Positions 52,124 to 61,049 of a stretch of DNA of 64,000 nt are shown here, in pieces. Both the position numbers and the translations under genes were made by a program. Every line of letters starts with the position of its first letter. Positions within the stretch are counted from its first letter, which is position 1. Source of the stretch: Lacinutrix sp. C3R15 (GTDB lineage: Bacteria; Bacteroidota; Bacteroidia; Flavobacteriales; Flavobacteriaceae). The notes beneath the pieces are model-generated. The model did no database searches. It saw only the letters and a list, made by a program, of their open reading frames with translations, and was not told the DNA's origin. The stretch lies in contig NZ_JAHKPZ010000004.1 of NCBI RefSeq assembly GCF_018860825.1, positions 434,001 to 498,000 on the forward strand, given 5' to 3'.

Positions 52124-55100
52124 TTATTCTTCAGGTATTACTTCTGTTGATTTTCCTTTTTTTAATAGCCACATTTTAAATTTGGTAACTAGGTAAAATA
52201 ATATAGGAACTACAATTAGTGTCAAGAAAGTAGCTATTAGTAAGCCGTAAATTACGGTCCACGCTAATGGTCCCCAGAAAACAACATTGTCTCCTCCCAT
52301 ATATATGTGCGGATTAAACTCACTAAACAGAGAAAAGAAGTTAATGTTTAACCCAATAGCTAAAGGTATTAAACCTAGTATAGTGGTTATTGCTGTTAAT
52401 AATACGGGACGTAAACGCGCTTTACCTGCTTTTACAATGCTTTCAAACAAATCATCAGGTTCTAAATAAGCATCTGCATCTAAATTTAAATCATTCTTTT
52501 TTCTGTCAATTAAAAGTTGCGCATAATCTAGTAGCACTACACCATTATTTACTACAATTCCGGCTAAAGAGATAATACCTACCATAGTCATCATAATAAC
52601 AAATGCGCTTCCTGTAATAACAATACCACCAAACACACCAATAAAACTCAAGAAAATAGCAAGCATAATGATGGTTGGCTTTGAAATGGAGTTAAATTGA
52701 AAAATTAGTATAAAGAAAATTAAACCAAGACCAGTAAAAAATGCACCAACTAAAAAAGTCATTTGCTTATTTTGTTCTTCTATTTGACCTGTGTAATCTA
52801 CTTGTATGTTTTCTGGTAGACCTTCATAGTTTTTCATTTCATTTTGAATCTGAGTAACAATTACTCCAGCATCTGTAAAACCAGGAGAAAGTGCAGAGTA
52901 AACCGTTACCACGCGCTTGGTGTCTTTGTGTTTAATAGCATTAAAACCAGAATTGTTTTCAAATTTTGTTACCGCAGAAACAGGGACGCTTTTTAACTGT
53001 CCTGTGTTGTCTCTAAAGGTTATGTTTTGATTAAAAAGAGCGCTTGTATTGTATCTTAAATCTTCATTAAATCGCACATAAATATCAAAATCATCACCAT
53101 CTTCTTTGTAGATTCCCGCTTTAGAACCAAAAATAGAATTACGTAATTGTTGTCCTACTTGCGATGAGCTAACACCTAATTCACCTGCTTTTTCACGATC
53201 TACAGTTACGCGCATTGTAGGCTTGTCTTTATTCACGTCAATTTTAAGTTCATCAATACCAGGAATGTTTTTGGTATTAATAAATTCACGCATATTTTCT
53301 GCAGTAGCAATTAGTTCGTTGTAATCGTCTCCTTCTATTTCAATATTAATAGGAGAGCCAGCAGGAGGACCGTTTTGGTCTTTTTCAACAGATATTAAAA
53401 CTCCTGGGTAAATACCAACCAATGAGGTTTGTACTTTTTGCCTTAAAAGCTCACTGTCCTCACCTCTTCTGTACTTGTATTCTCGCATAGAGGCAGTAAT
53501 TTTTGCCTTGTGTGGTGTTTCTGCAGCAGAACCCATATCTGTTTGTGCGTTTCCTGCACCAGCACCAACTTGAGATACGGCACTTTCTACCATAAAGTTG
53601 TAACCATTGTCCATGTATTTCTCATTGTTTAAAACGGTTGCAACACGTTTTTCTATCTCTTTAGTAATGGCATTTGTTTTTTCAATGGCCGTTCCTTCAG
53701 GGTATTCTATATAAACAATAATTTGGTTTGGTTTGTTGTCTGGAAAGAATTCTACTTTGGTACGTTGCGCACCTAATGAGGCTCCAAAAGCAACAAAAGC
53801 AAGGAGTAATAAAACAAAAGTACCAATACTTAAAATATAGGGCATTTTGCCAGAAAGGGCGCTTCGTAATTTGTGTTCATACCAGTTTTCTAAACGTACT
53901 AAGGTTTTGGTTTGAAAGTTATTTGCCCATTTACGTATAAACCATCGGTATAACCAAAGCATGATTGCTGTAAATAGCATTAAGGTACCAAGTCCTTTAT
54001 ATGCACCACCAAAAAGTAAGATTAATATACCAATGATAGCAATGATGCTTGTGGTTTTAATAATTTGCTTTAAAGGCATGTCTTTATCTTCAATAGTCAT
54101 GAATTTAGAAACTAAAACAGAGTTAAAGAAAATAGCAACAAATAAGGAAGAACCTAAAACTACAGATAGCGTAATAGGTAATATCATCATAAAATCTCCC
54201 ATAATTCCAGGCCATAAACCCAAAGGAATAAAAGCAGCAACAGTGGTTGCTGTAGATATTATAATAGGAAAAGCAATCTCTCCAATTCCTTTTTTTGCGG
54301 CTTCAATTCTGCTCATGCCTTCTTCATCCATAAGCCTGTATACGTTTTCTACAACAACAATTCCGTTGTCTACCAGCATACCAAGCCCCATGATTAAACC
54401 AAATAAAACCATAGTGTTTAAACTATGACCAAGTAGGTTTAAAATCATTAAAGACATAAACATAGACATAGGGATGGCAAAGCCTACAAAAAGAGCGTTT
54501 TTAAATCCTAAAAAGAACATTAAAACGGTAACTACTAAGATGATTCCGAAAATAATATTATTTACCAAATCATCTACTTGACCAATTGTTTTAGGAGATT
54601 GGTCATTAGTAATGGTTACTTTTAAATCTTGTGGAAATTCATTTTCTATTGCGTTTTGAACAAGTGCTTGTATTTGTTCTGCTGCAGCTACCATATTTTT
54701 ACCTGCTCGTTTTTTTACGTCAAGCATCACAACAGGCTCTCCATACTCACGAGCAAATGTAGTTTTGTCTTCTTCTTTAAAAGTAATTGTTGCTATTTCT
54801 TTAAGGTAAATAGCGTTGCCGTTTTCGGCTTTTACTACAAAGTTATTAAGTTCTGAGGGTTTTTCAATTTCTCCTAATATTCTAATGGTACGTCTTTGAC
54901 CACTTGTAATTAAATTACCAGCAGACATGGTTACGTTACCGCTTTTAATGGCTCCAATAACATCGTTAAAAGTAACGTTGGCAGCCATCATTTTGTAAAT
55001 GTCTACAGCTACTTCTACTTCTTTTTCTTGAGCACCACGAATGTCTGCTTTTTTTATTTCTTGAATATCTTCAATATCTTCTTGAAGGTCTTCGGCAAAA

Positions 55101-55612
55101 TCTTTTAATTTTTCTACAGGATAATCACCAGAGATATTAATATTAAGAATAGGCATTTCTTCAGAAAGACTTAAGTCAAACACATCTGGTTCTACTTTGG
55201 CTTCGTTAAAAGTTGGCCAGTCTTCACCAGAAGTTTCTGCGTCTATTTCGTCTTTTACTTTTAGTTTTGCTTGTTCTACAGTAATGTTTTCATCAAACTC
55301 TACAACAACCATAGAATAATCTTCTTGTGATGTTGAGGTGATTTCAACAACATTACTTACTGATTTTAACCGGTCTTCTAGAGGATCTGTTATAAGTTTT
55401 TCAATGTCTTCTGCTGTATTACCAGGAAAAACAGAGCTTACATATATTTTAGTTTCATTTACTTCAGGGAAATTTTCTCTTGGCATGCTAAAAAAAGCAG
55501 AAACACCAATATAAAATATTACAGCAATAAGTACATACATGGTTGTCTTATTGTTGATTGCCCAGGAAGATAAGCCAAACTCCTTATCTACATTTTTTTT
55601 CTTTGTACTCAT
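52124..55612 (-). CDS. RND efflux transporter permease (AcrB/MMPL type)
   Basis: A 1162-residue inner-membrane pump. It has the RND layout: one N-terminal helix (about 22-42), a large periplasmic loop with FPGNTAEDIEKLITDPLE, helices 2-6 with GLIMGLGMLVDNGIVVVENVYRLMDEE in TM4, a second periplasmic loop, and helices 8-12 with GIVVNNGVVLLDYAQ. In TM4 the motif is VDN, so only the first of the two aspartates of AcrB is kept, as in several non-HAE1 RND pumps. The protein is about 120 residues longer than AcrB, largely around helices 6-7. It uses proton motive force to export unknown substrates with the adaptor and TolC encoded upstream. Confidence 0.94.
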   Translation of the reverse strand: MSTKKKNVDKEFGLSSWAINNKTTMYVLIAVIFYIGVSAFFSMPRENFPEVNETKIYVSSVFPGNTAEDIEKLITDPLEDRLKSVSNVVEITSTSQEDYSMVVVEFDENITVEQAKLKVKDEIDAETSGEDWPTFNEAKVEPDVFDLSLSEEMPILNINISGDYPVEKLKDFAEDLQEDIEDIQEIKKADIRGAQEKEVEVAVDIYKMMAANVTFNDVIGAIKSGNVTMSAGNLITSGQRRTIRILGEIEKPSELNNFVVKAENGNAIYLKEIATITFKEEDKTTFAREYGEPVVMLDVKKRAGKNMVAAAEQIQALVQNAIENEFPQDLKVTITNDQSPKTIGQVDDLVNNIIFGIILVVTVLMFFLGFKNALFVGFAIPMSMFMSLMILNLLGHSLNTMVLFGLIMGLGMLVDNGIVVVENVYRLMDEEGMSRIEAAKKGIGEIAFPIIISTATTVAAFIPLGLWPGIMGDFMMILPITLSVVLGSSLFVAIFFNSVLVSKFMTIEDKDMPLKQIIKTTSIIAIIGILILLFGGAYKGLGTLMLFTAIMLWLYRWFIRKWANNFQTKTLVRLENWYEHKLRSALSGKMPYILSIGTFVLLLLAFVAFGASLGAQRTKVEFFPDNKPNQIIVYIEYPEGTAIEKTNAITKEIEKRVATVLNNEKYMDNGYNFMVESAVSQVGAGAGNAQTDMGSAAETPHKAKITASMREYKYRRGEDSELLRQKVQTSLVGIYPGVLISVEKDQNGPPAGSPINIEIEGDDYNELIATAENMREFINTKNIPGIDELKIDVNKDKPTMRVTVDREKAGELGVSSSQVGQQLRNSIFGSKAGIYKEDGDDFDIYVRFNEDLRYNTSALFNQNITFRDNTGQLKSVPVSAVTKFENNSGFNAIKHKDTKRVVTVYSALSPGFTDAGVIVTQIQNEMKNYEGLPENIQVDYTGQIEEQNKQMTFLVGAFFTGLGLIFFILIFQFNSISKPTIIMLAIFLSFIGVFGGIVITGSAFVIMMTMVGIISLAGIVVNNGVVLLDYAQLLIDRKKNDLNLDADAYLEPDDLFESIVKAGKARLRPVLLTAITTILGLIPLAIGLNINFFSLFSEFNPHIYMGGDNVVFWGPLAWTVIYGLLIATFLTLIVVPILFYLVTKFKMWLLKKGKSTEVIPEE

Positions 55613-55681
55613 GAATTGAAAGTATTTGTTAAATAGTTTATGGCTTTATGTTTTTAATAAACCTATAAACTCTAAACTTTT

Positions 55682-56854
55682 TTAATAATTAATCACTTTA
55701 ACGGTTTGTCCATCTTTTACGCTACGAGCACCTTCTTTAATAATTTCTGCGTCATTTTCAATACCTTCTAAAACTTCAATAACGTCGCCTTGTGTTCTTC
55801 CTGTTTTAATAATGATTTTTTTAGCAATACCTTCTTTGTTGTTTTTTTTATCGTTTACAACATAAACATATTGCTCGCCTTCTGCATTTTCAGATATAAT
55901 ACTTTGTGGGATTAATATTGCTGTTTCATTAGTGTAATCGTTAATTTTAAGCTTAGCTGTTAAGTTTGGTTTTATAGATTTATCCTTATTAGGAATAGCA
56001 ACTTCTATTTTAAAAGTACGATTTGCAGGATTTATATAATCTCCTGCCTGACGAATGCTAGTAGCAACTGTTTTTCCTAAAATAGGAAACTCTGCAGTAA
56101 CTTCTTTTCCTTTTGTAATATTCGCTATATACGCTTCTGGTACATCTGTTTCTATATACATTTCCTCCAGATTAACAATTCTTATTAGAGGCGATTGTCC
56201 TGCAGCAACAACACTACCTTGTTCTGTAATAACATCATCTATGGTTCCAGAAAAGGGAGCTATAACATTGGTTTTGTTTAGTTGTTGTTGTAATTGGTTT
56301 ACTGCTTGTGTTTGTGCTTCGTAATTAGATTTTGCTTGTAAATATTGTATTTCACTTCCTATCTTTTGATTCCAAAGTCTTTCTTGGCGCTCAAAAGTGG
56401 TTTTAGCTAAATCTGCTTGAATTTGTAACTGTGTTAGTTGTTGGCTTAGTCCACCATCATCAATTTTTGCTAGCAGTTGTCCTTTGGTAACTTTTTGCCC
56501 TTCTTTTACGTATATTTTAGTAAGTATACCATTGTACTCTGGGTGTATTACAATAAGGTTTTTGGTAGTTACATTACCTTGAATTTCTAGAACATGTTTA
56601 AATACTTCATGTTTTGCTGTAAATGTGGTTATTAATGGTACTTTTCTAACCGTATCTAGTTTAGAAATTACTTGATCTAGCAATGTGATTTTATCATGTA
56701 TTACCTTTTGGTCATCTACCAATTCTGTACGTTTGGCTCTTATTTTTTCTAGATTTTCAGTAGCTAAAATATTTTCTACAGAATTTTTCTTTTTCTCTCC
56801 TCCACAGGAAACCATTAAAAGGGTAAGTAAGAATAGTGAATATATATTTTTCAT
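55682..56854 (-). CDS. RND efflux periplasmic adaptor (membrane fusion protein)
   Basis: A 390-residue lipoprotein adaptor. Start ATG at 56854 (MKNIYSLFLLTLLMVSCGG, lipobox C17); the longer frame to 56896 would overlap the TolC gene by 20 bases and lacks a normal signal peptide. It has a short coiled-coil near 40-70, the first biotinyl-lipoyl half (VHPEYNGILTKIYVKEGQKVTKGQLLAKID), a helical hairpin (about 130-190), the second lipoyl half (NVIAPFSGTIDDVITEQGSVV), and beta-barrel and membrane-proximal domains. It links the permease to TolC. Middle gene of the TetR-TolC-MFP-RND unit. Confidence 0.93.
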   Translation of the reverse strand: MKNIYSLFLLTLLMVSCGGEKKKNSVENILATENLEKIRAKRTELVDDQKVIHDKITLLDQVISKLDTVRKVPLITTFTAKHEVFKHVLEIQGNVTTKNLIVIHPEYNGILTKIYVKEGQKVTKGQLLAKIDDGGLSQQLTQLQIQADLAKTTFERQERLWNQKIGSEIQYLQAKSNYEAQTQAVNQLQQQLNKTNVIAPFSGTIDDVITEQGSVVAAGQSPLIRIVNLEEMYIETDVPEAYIANITKGKEVTAEFPILGKTVATSIRQAGDYINPANRTFKIEVAIPNKDKSIKPNLTAKLKINDYTNETAILIPQSIISENAEGEQYVYVVNDKKNNKEGIAKKIIIKTGRTQGDVIEVLEGIENDAEIIKEGARSVKDGQTVKVINY

Positions 56855-56876
56855 TATAATGTATTTTCTGGTTGTT

Positions 56877-58244
56877 TTAGTTTTTAGGTATTTCATTTAA
56901 AGCAGTTTCTAGTTCTGCTTTTTTGTTTATAACATCTAGCATAGCTTGTAATAGTTCTTGCTGTGCTGTGTACAGTTGAGTTTGTGCTTGACGTAAATCG
57001 AAACTTGAAGAGATACCTTCAAAGAATTTGATTTGATTTTTTTGCTCAATACGTTCTGCAAGATTAAGGTTCGATTTTTTGTTTTGATAATCTTCCATTG
57101 CAAACTGGTAATCACTTTTAGCAGCAGCAATTTGTAGTTTTAGTTGTTGTTGTGTTTCTGTTAAATCATCTTGTGCTTTTTCAAGGTTTACTTTTGCTCT
57201 TTGTGTAGAAGCGCTACGCATACCAGAGCTAAATATTGGTATGTTTAAGCTTACACCAAATAAGGAAGAACCAAACCATTTTTGGTCGCTGTTTGTAAAG
57301 TGAAACTTTTCATTGTAAGCTGCATAGCCTCCGTTTATAAAAGCATCTAAAGTTGGTAATGCTTTACTTTTTTCTAGTTTAAGCAATAACTCTTTAGCGG
57401 TTTTATCGTTTGCAGCTATTTTGTAATCTACATTATTTTCTACATTTTCATCTGCATCTAGTAGGCTTATAACCGTATTAAAGTTAGCTAAGCCTTCTAG
57501 GTTGTCTGTTAAAGTGCTAGGTGTATTTACATTTAGACCAACTGTAATATTAAACATTTGGTACGCCAGTTTTTTTAATCTTAGGGTGTTTTGCAATTGG
57601 CTTTGTACTCCAGAAAGTGTAATTTGAAGTTGTTCTACGCTTTCTTCTTCTTCTAAACCATTTTCATATATTTTAGTGATTTCAAAAATGTTTTTTTCTA
57701 AAACAGTTATGTTTCGGTTTAAAACAGCAATGGTTTCTTCTGTAAGTAATACGTTTCCGTAGGCATTTATTACTGCTTTTCTTACTTCTAAATCGGTTTT
57801 TTCTTTTGCATTTTTAGAAATTTCTAAATATACTTTGGCAGATTGTAAGCCTACTAAATAAGAACCATCAAATAATTTTTGTGTTAATGTTGCGGTAGCT
57901 GTAGTACTTTGTTTTGTGCCAAATACAGCAGGAAATTGATCATTAACTCCTAGCCCTAATTCATTTCTTGTTGCGTCGGATAATAAACTAGCAGGAAGAA
58001 GCGATACTTGTTGTTTTAACCAGTTTTGGTAATCTACGCTTGCGTTAAGTTGAGGTAAACCAGTTGCTGTAGTTTCCCATTTTTGTAATTCTGCGGCCTT
58101 AATATCTCGAGCAGCATTTTTTACCGTTCTATTATTTTCTAAAGCATAATCTATTGCCTCTTGCAAACTAAAGCTTGTTGCTTTTTCTTGCGAAAAAACT
58201 ACCGCTGTTATTAAAAAGAATAGAAGTGTGATTCTTTTTTTCAT
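56877..58244 (-). CDS. TolC family outer-membrane efflux protein
   Basis: A 455-residue outer membrane factor with signal peptide (MKKRITLLFFLITAVVFSQ). Two TolC repeats are visible: FSLQEAIDYALENNRTVKNAARDIKAAELQ with WETTATGLPQLNASVDY in the first, and the second with LLLKLEKSKALPTLDAFINGGY and the coiled segments ending AQTQLYTAQQELLQAMLDVINKKAELETAL. The trimer forms the channel-tunnel for the efflux pump. It lies six bases after the TetR gene and 22 bases before the adaptor gene, all on the minus strand. Confidence 0.95.
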   Translation of the reverse strand: MKKRITLLFFLITAVVFSQEKATSFSLQEAIDYALENNRTVKNAARDIKAAELQKWETTATGLPQLNASVDYQNWLKQQVSLLPASLLSDATRNELGLGVNDQFPAVFGTKQSTTATATLTQKLFDGSYLVGLQSAKVYLEISKNAKEKTDLEVRKAVINAYGNVLLTEETIAVLNRNITVLEKNIFEITKIYENGLEEEESVEQLQITLSGVQSQLQNTLRLKKLAYQMFNITVGLNVNTPSTLTDNLEGLANFNTVISLLDADENVENNVDYKIAANDKTAKELLLKLEKSKALPTLDAFINGGYAAYNEKFHFTNSDQKWFGSSLFGVSLNIPIFSSGMRSASTQRAKVNLEKAQDDLTETQQQLKLQIAAAKSDYQFAMEDYQNKKSNLNLAERIEQKNQIKFFEGISSSFDLRQAQTQLYTAQQELLQAMLDVINKKAELETALNEIPKN

Positions 58245-58250
58245 TCGTTT

Positions 58251-58856
58251 TTATGATTGATTGGTTTTTATGAATTTGTTTAAAGTGAGTAAGCCTTCTT
58301 CACTACAAATGGCTCTTAAGTGATATTCTAAATAGCTTTCCATAAGATAATCCATGGTGAATTTTTGACTAGGAAAAATGGTTTCATCTTTTATACCTGC
58401 CATACCATTAAAGTATAGTCTGGATGTAAAGTCTACATCAATGTTTTTTCTAAATAAACCGGTTTCTACCCCTTTTTTTAGGCTTTTTTGTACTGTTTTA
58501 TGCATTTTATCAAATTGCTTGCCTTGTAAGTTTTGATAAATTTTAGGGTAGTATTTTTTTAATTGAAACTGTGGTGAGGTTTTCTCATTTTGTAAGTTCT
58601 GCATCACGTACATTTTGATTTCATATAATTCTTCAATGGGGTTTTGTGATGTTTTACAAATACAATCAATGCCTCCACAAATAGTATTAAATATATTTAT
58701 TGTAGTGGTTTCAATTAATTTGGTTTTGTTTTCAAAATGCTGGTAAATTGTTTTTTTTGACATACCTAATTCATTGGCTATGTCATCCATGGTAACACTT
58801 TTAAAACCTAGTTTTAAGAAGAGTTCTCCTGATTTCTGTATTATTTTTTCTCTCAT
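58251..58856 (-). CDS. TetR/AcrR family transcriptional regulator
   Basis: A 201-residue repressor-type regulator. Start ATG at 58856 (MREKIIQKSGELF); a TTG four codons upstream falls in the −7 element region and is rejected. The N-terminal helix-turn-helix (about 21-42, VTMDDIANELGMSKKTIYQHF) is typical TetR; the C-terminal ligand domain is family-specific and has cysteines CGGIDCICK at about 60-68. It is the first gene of the efflux operon and very probably controls it: a perfect inverted repeat (58878-58907) overlaps the promoter region. The inducer is unknown. Confidence 0.94.
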   Translation of the reverse strand: MREKIIQKSGELFLKLGFKSVTMDDIANELGMSKKTIYQHFENKTKLIETTTINIFNTICGGIDCICKTSQNPIEELYEIKMYVMQNLQNEKTSPQFQLKKYYPKIYQNLQGKQFDKMHKTVQKSLKKGVETGLFRKNIDVDFTSRLYFNGMAGIKDETIFPSQKFTMDYLMESYLEYHLRAICSEEGLLTLNKFIKTNQS

Positions 58857-58865
58857 AATTTGGTG

Positions 58866-58896
58866 CAAATGTACATTAGGAAACTTTAAAAACCAA
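58866..58896 (-). promoter_or_regulatory. Promoter of the efflux operon (−33 and −7)
   Basis: On the minus strand: TTG (plus-strand CAA at 58894-58896), 20-base spacer, TACATTTG (58866-58873), followed by CACC and the ATG ten bases later. This is a full match to TTG-N17-23-TAnnTTTG; the mRNA leader would be only a few bases. Confidence 0.7.
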
Positions 58897-58907
58897 AAAA
58901 GTTTCCT
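58878..58907. promoter_or_regulatory. Probable TetR operator
   Basis: Perfect 10-bp inverted repeat AGGAAACTTT - N10 - AAAGTTTCCT. It covers the spacer and −33 element of the efflux promoter, the location expected for an autorepressing TetR regulator. The plus-strand ispB-like gene lies 73 bases away on the other side and has its own promoter outside the repeat. Confidence 0.7.
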
Positions 58908-58947
58908 TGGTTTTAATAATTTTCTAACATTTACTTAAAGAATAGCT

Positions 58948-58975
58948 TTGTTTTTTTATAATTCACTTATTTTTG
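58948..58975 (+). promoter_or_regulatory. Promoter of the polyprenyl synthetase gene (−33 and −7)
   Basis: TTG (58948-58950), 17-base spacer, TATTTTTG (58968-58975) then CAGG and the ATG at 58980. Full consensus; the transcript should start at or within a few bases of the start codon. Confidence 0.7.
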
Positions 58976-58979
58976 CAGG

Positions 58980-59954
58980 ATGCAAAATATTCTATTTTAC
59001 CAAGAAGCATTTGTTTCCTATTTAGAGAAATTTGTTTCTAAACGCGAGCCAGAAACACTATATAACCCTATTCATTATATATTAGAGTTAGGTGGAAAAA
59101 GATTGCGTCCTGTTTTAACTTTAATGACAGCAGAAATCTTTAATAGTGATTATAATAAAGCCTTAGATGCTGCTTTAAGTATTGAAGTTTTTCATAATTT
59201 CTCTTTAGTTCATGATGATATTATGGATGATGCTCCTTTGCGCAGAGGTAAAGAAACAGTGCACGAGAAATGGAATGTAAATACAGGTATTCTTTCTGGT
59301 GATGCAATGTTAATTTTAGCATATCAACTTTTTGAAAACTATAATCCAGAAACTTTTCAGGCTTTGGCTAAACTGTTTAGTAAAACAGCATTAGAGGTTT
59401 GCGAAGGACAACAATATGATGTAGATTTTGAAACGCGTGATGATGTTACTATTGCAGAATATTTAAAAATGATTGAATACAAAACCGCTGTTTTGGTTGG
59501 TGCTGCTATGCAAATGGGAGCTATTGTTGCGCAGGCTACAGAAGAAGACCAAAACATGGTTTATCAATTTGGTAAAAACTTGGGTATTGCTTTTCAATTA
59601 CAAGATGATTATTTAGACGCTTTTGGAGATCCTAAAACTTTTGGTAAACAAGTAGGGGGAGATATTATTGAAAATAAAAAAACCTATTTATATTTAAAAG
59701 CATTAGAGTTTTCTTCTGCAGAAGATCAAATACAGTTGCAGCATTTGTTTAGTATAAACCCTAAAGATGCTTCAGATAAAATTGAAGCCACAAAAGAAAT
59801 TTTTATCACAAGTGGTTCTGCCAAAGCTACCAAACAAGCCATTGAAATGTATACAAACAAAGCGTTTTCAGTTTTAGAAAATTTAAATATTTCTGAAGAA
59901 AACAAAACGGCATTAATACAGTTTGGTAATCAATTAATGAATAGAACGGTTTAA
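58980..59954 (+). CDS. Polyprenyl diphosphate synthase (long-chain)
   Basis: A 324-residue trans-prenyltransferase that extends isopentenyl diphosphate to a long chain, probably for the side chain of menaquinone. Seen: GGKRLRP at 38-44, the first aspartate-rich motif HDDIMDD (D79, D80, D83), LRRGKETVHEKWN, and the second motif QDDYLD (D209, D210, D213). The residues before the first motif (FHNFSLV) are small enough not to mark a short-chain farnesyl enzyme. Known names are IspB/HepT/SdsA; chain length cannot be told from the sequence. It starts almost directly at its promoter and is followed by a small gene 76 bases on. Confidence 0.92.
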   Translation: MQNILFYQEAFVSYLEKFVSKREPETLYNPIHYILELGGKRLRPVLTLMTAEIFNSDYNKALDAALSIEVFHNFSLVHDDIMDDAPLRRGKETVHEKWNVNTGILSGDAMLILAYQLFENYNPETFQALAKLFSKTALEVCEGQQYDVDFETRDDVTIAEYLKMIEYKTAVLVGAAMQMGAIVAQATEEDQNMVYQFGKNLGIAFQLQDDYLDAFGDPKTFGKQVGGDIIENKKTYLYLKALEFSSAEDQIQLQHLFSINPKDASDKIEATKEIFITSGSAKATKQAIEMYTNKAFSVLENLNISEENKTALIQFGNQLMNRTV

Positions 59955-60030
59955 TTTCCTCCCAGAAATATAGGAGTCTTATTCATAGAAACTAAATTAA
60001 AATAGAAGCCTGTTAACAGGAAGGATACAA

Positions 60031-60381
60031 ATGAAGCTACCTTTAACCTTTAATGATTTAATAGAAGAAGCAAATAGCCTGGAGCTTTATAAAAAACTAA
60101 TACAGCAACTTAATAAAGATTTTCTTTTTGCTAATATAGACTTAGATTTTGATGAAGAAATAGTACCTTCAAGTTTAAAAATATTGCTTCATGAAGAGGT
60201 GTATAGGCTTATTCAAGAAAAATTTGCAGATTATTTAAACCTACTTTATATAATAGATGTGCCAGAAAAACAAGTCAAAGAGTTAAGCGGTAATGATACT
60301 GTTAAGCTGGCAGAAGATGTGGTGTTTTTAATATTAAAACGCGAATGGCAAAAAGTATGGTTTAAAAATAAATACAGTTAA
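60031..60381 (+). CDS. Conserved small protein of unknown function
   Basis: A 116-residue soluble, acidic, mostly helical protein (for example NDLIEEANSLELYKKLIQQLN and EEVYRLIQEKFADYLNLLYIID). No signal peptide, membrane helix or known domain is recognised. It follows the polyprenyl synthetase gene on the same strand by 76 bases, with no terminator in between, so the two may be cotranscribed. Proteins of this size occur in the same place in other flavobacteria from memory. Function unknown. Confidence 0.72.
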   Translation: MKLPLTFNDLIEEANSLELYKKLIQQLNKDFLFANIDLDFDEEIVPSSLKILLHEEVYRLIQEKFADYLNLLYIIDVPEKQVKELSGNDTVKLAEDVVFLILKREWQKVWFKNKYS

Positions 60382-60385
60382 TTTA

Positions 60386-60934
60386 TTAAAAATACACTCT
60401 AACAAAAGGAGACCATGCGTTTGCATAAATGCTTTTGTTATCATCAAATAGTAAATCGTATTTTACACCAATGGTAATATTTCTTGTTCTGTAACCAGCG
60501 CCAATAAAAAGAGCAGGTGACCAATAGTTTTCATCGCTATAACTAGAGTCGTCAAAATTTCTACTCACATTATTTTGTTCTAATTCACCAGAAATCTGTA
60601 TTTCATTTATAGGATTGTACAGTCCTATTATACTACCGCCTACAATTGTAGATTTATATTTTCTTAATGTGTTTTTGTTTCTTAGGTAAGAACCACTTAA
60701 ACCTACACCAAGAGCAAAGGTGTTGTTAAATTGATAAATAGCACTAGGAGCTAATGTAGCACTAAAAATATTGTTGCTAGTACTTAAACCAATTCCACCA
60801 CCAAAGCGAACTTTTTGCCAAAATGCACTCTTTTGTTTCACATTATTATCTTGCGCTTTAGCAGATGTTGCGAAAAAACAAGTAAACACAAAAAAAGCAA
60901 TAATTTTATACGCTAAAGAGGTAGATTTATTCAT
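60386..60934 (-). CDS. Small outer-membrane beta-barrel-like protein
   Basis: A 182-residue protein with signal peptide (about 1-27, ending AKAQ) and repeated amphipathic strands: VRFGGGIGLSTSNNIFSATLAPSAIY, FALGVGLSGSYL, SALFIGAGYR-like and NITIGVKYDLLFDD, ending in the aromatic VRVYF that suits barrel assembly. It is predicted to be a small outer-membrane barrel. Database entries call homologues alpha-ketoglutarate decarboxylase, apparently because sucA is next door; nothing in the sequence supports an enzyme. It is divergent from sucA with a 115-base gap and convergent with the previous gene. Confidence 0.8.
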   Translation of the reverse strand: MNKSTSLAYKIIAFFVFTCFFATSAKAQDNNVKQKSAFWQKVRFGGGIGLSTSNNIFSATLAPSAIYQFNNTFALGVGLSGSYLRNKNTLRKYKSTIVGGSIIGLYNPINEIQISGELEQNNVSRNFDDSSYSDENYWSPALFIGAGYRTRNITIGVKYDLLFDDNKSIYANAWSPFVRVYF

Positions 60935-61002
60935 AATTATTAAAAATGTTAAATTTCATGTTATAAATATAATAAAACTACATCTATTTTTAGTAAATGT
61001 TG

Positions 61003-61010
61003 TATTTTTG
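61003..61010 (+). promoter_or_regulatory. −7 promoter element of sucA
   Basis: TATTTTTG, exact TAnnTTTG match, 40 bases before the sucA ATG. No TTG lies at the expected −33 distance. Confidence 0.45.
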
Positions 61011-61049
61011 AAGAAATTTTGTTGAAGCTAGATTCTTTCAAAGAAAATA

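Noticed and set aside
53961-54428. 155-residue plus-strand frame inside the RND permease gene
   Set aside because: It is antisense to conserved membrane helices of the permease; low-complexity hydrophobic/lysine composition typical of antisense shadows.
56855-56896. 14-residue extension of the efflux adaptor
   Set aside because: It overlaps the TolC gene and masks a clean lipoprotein signal that starts at 56854.
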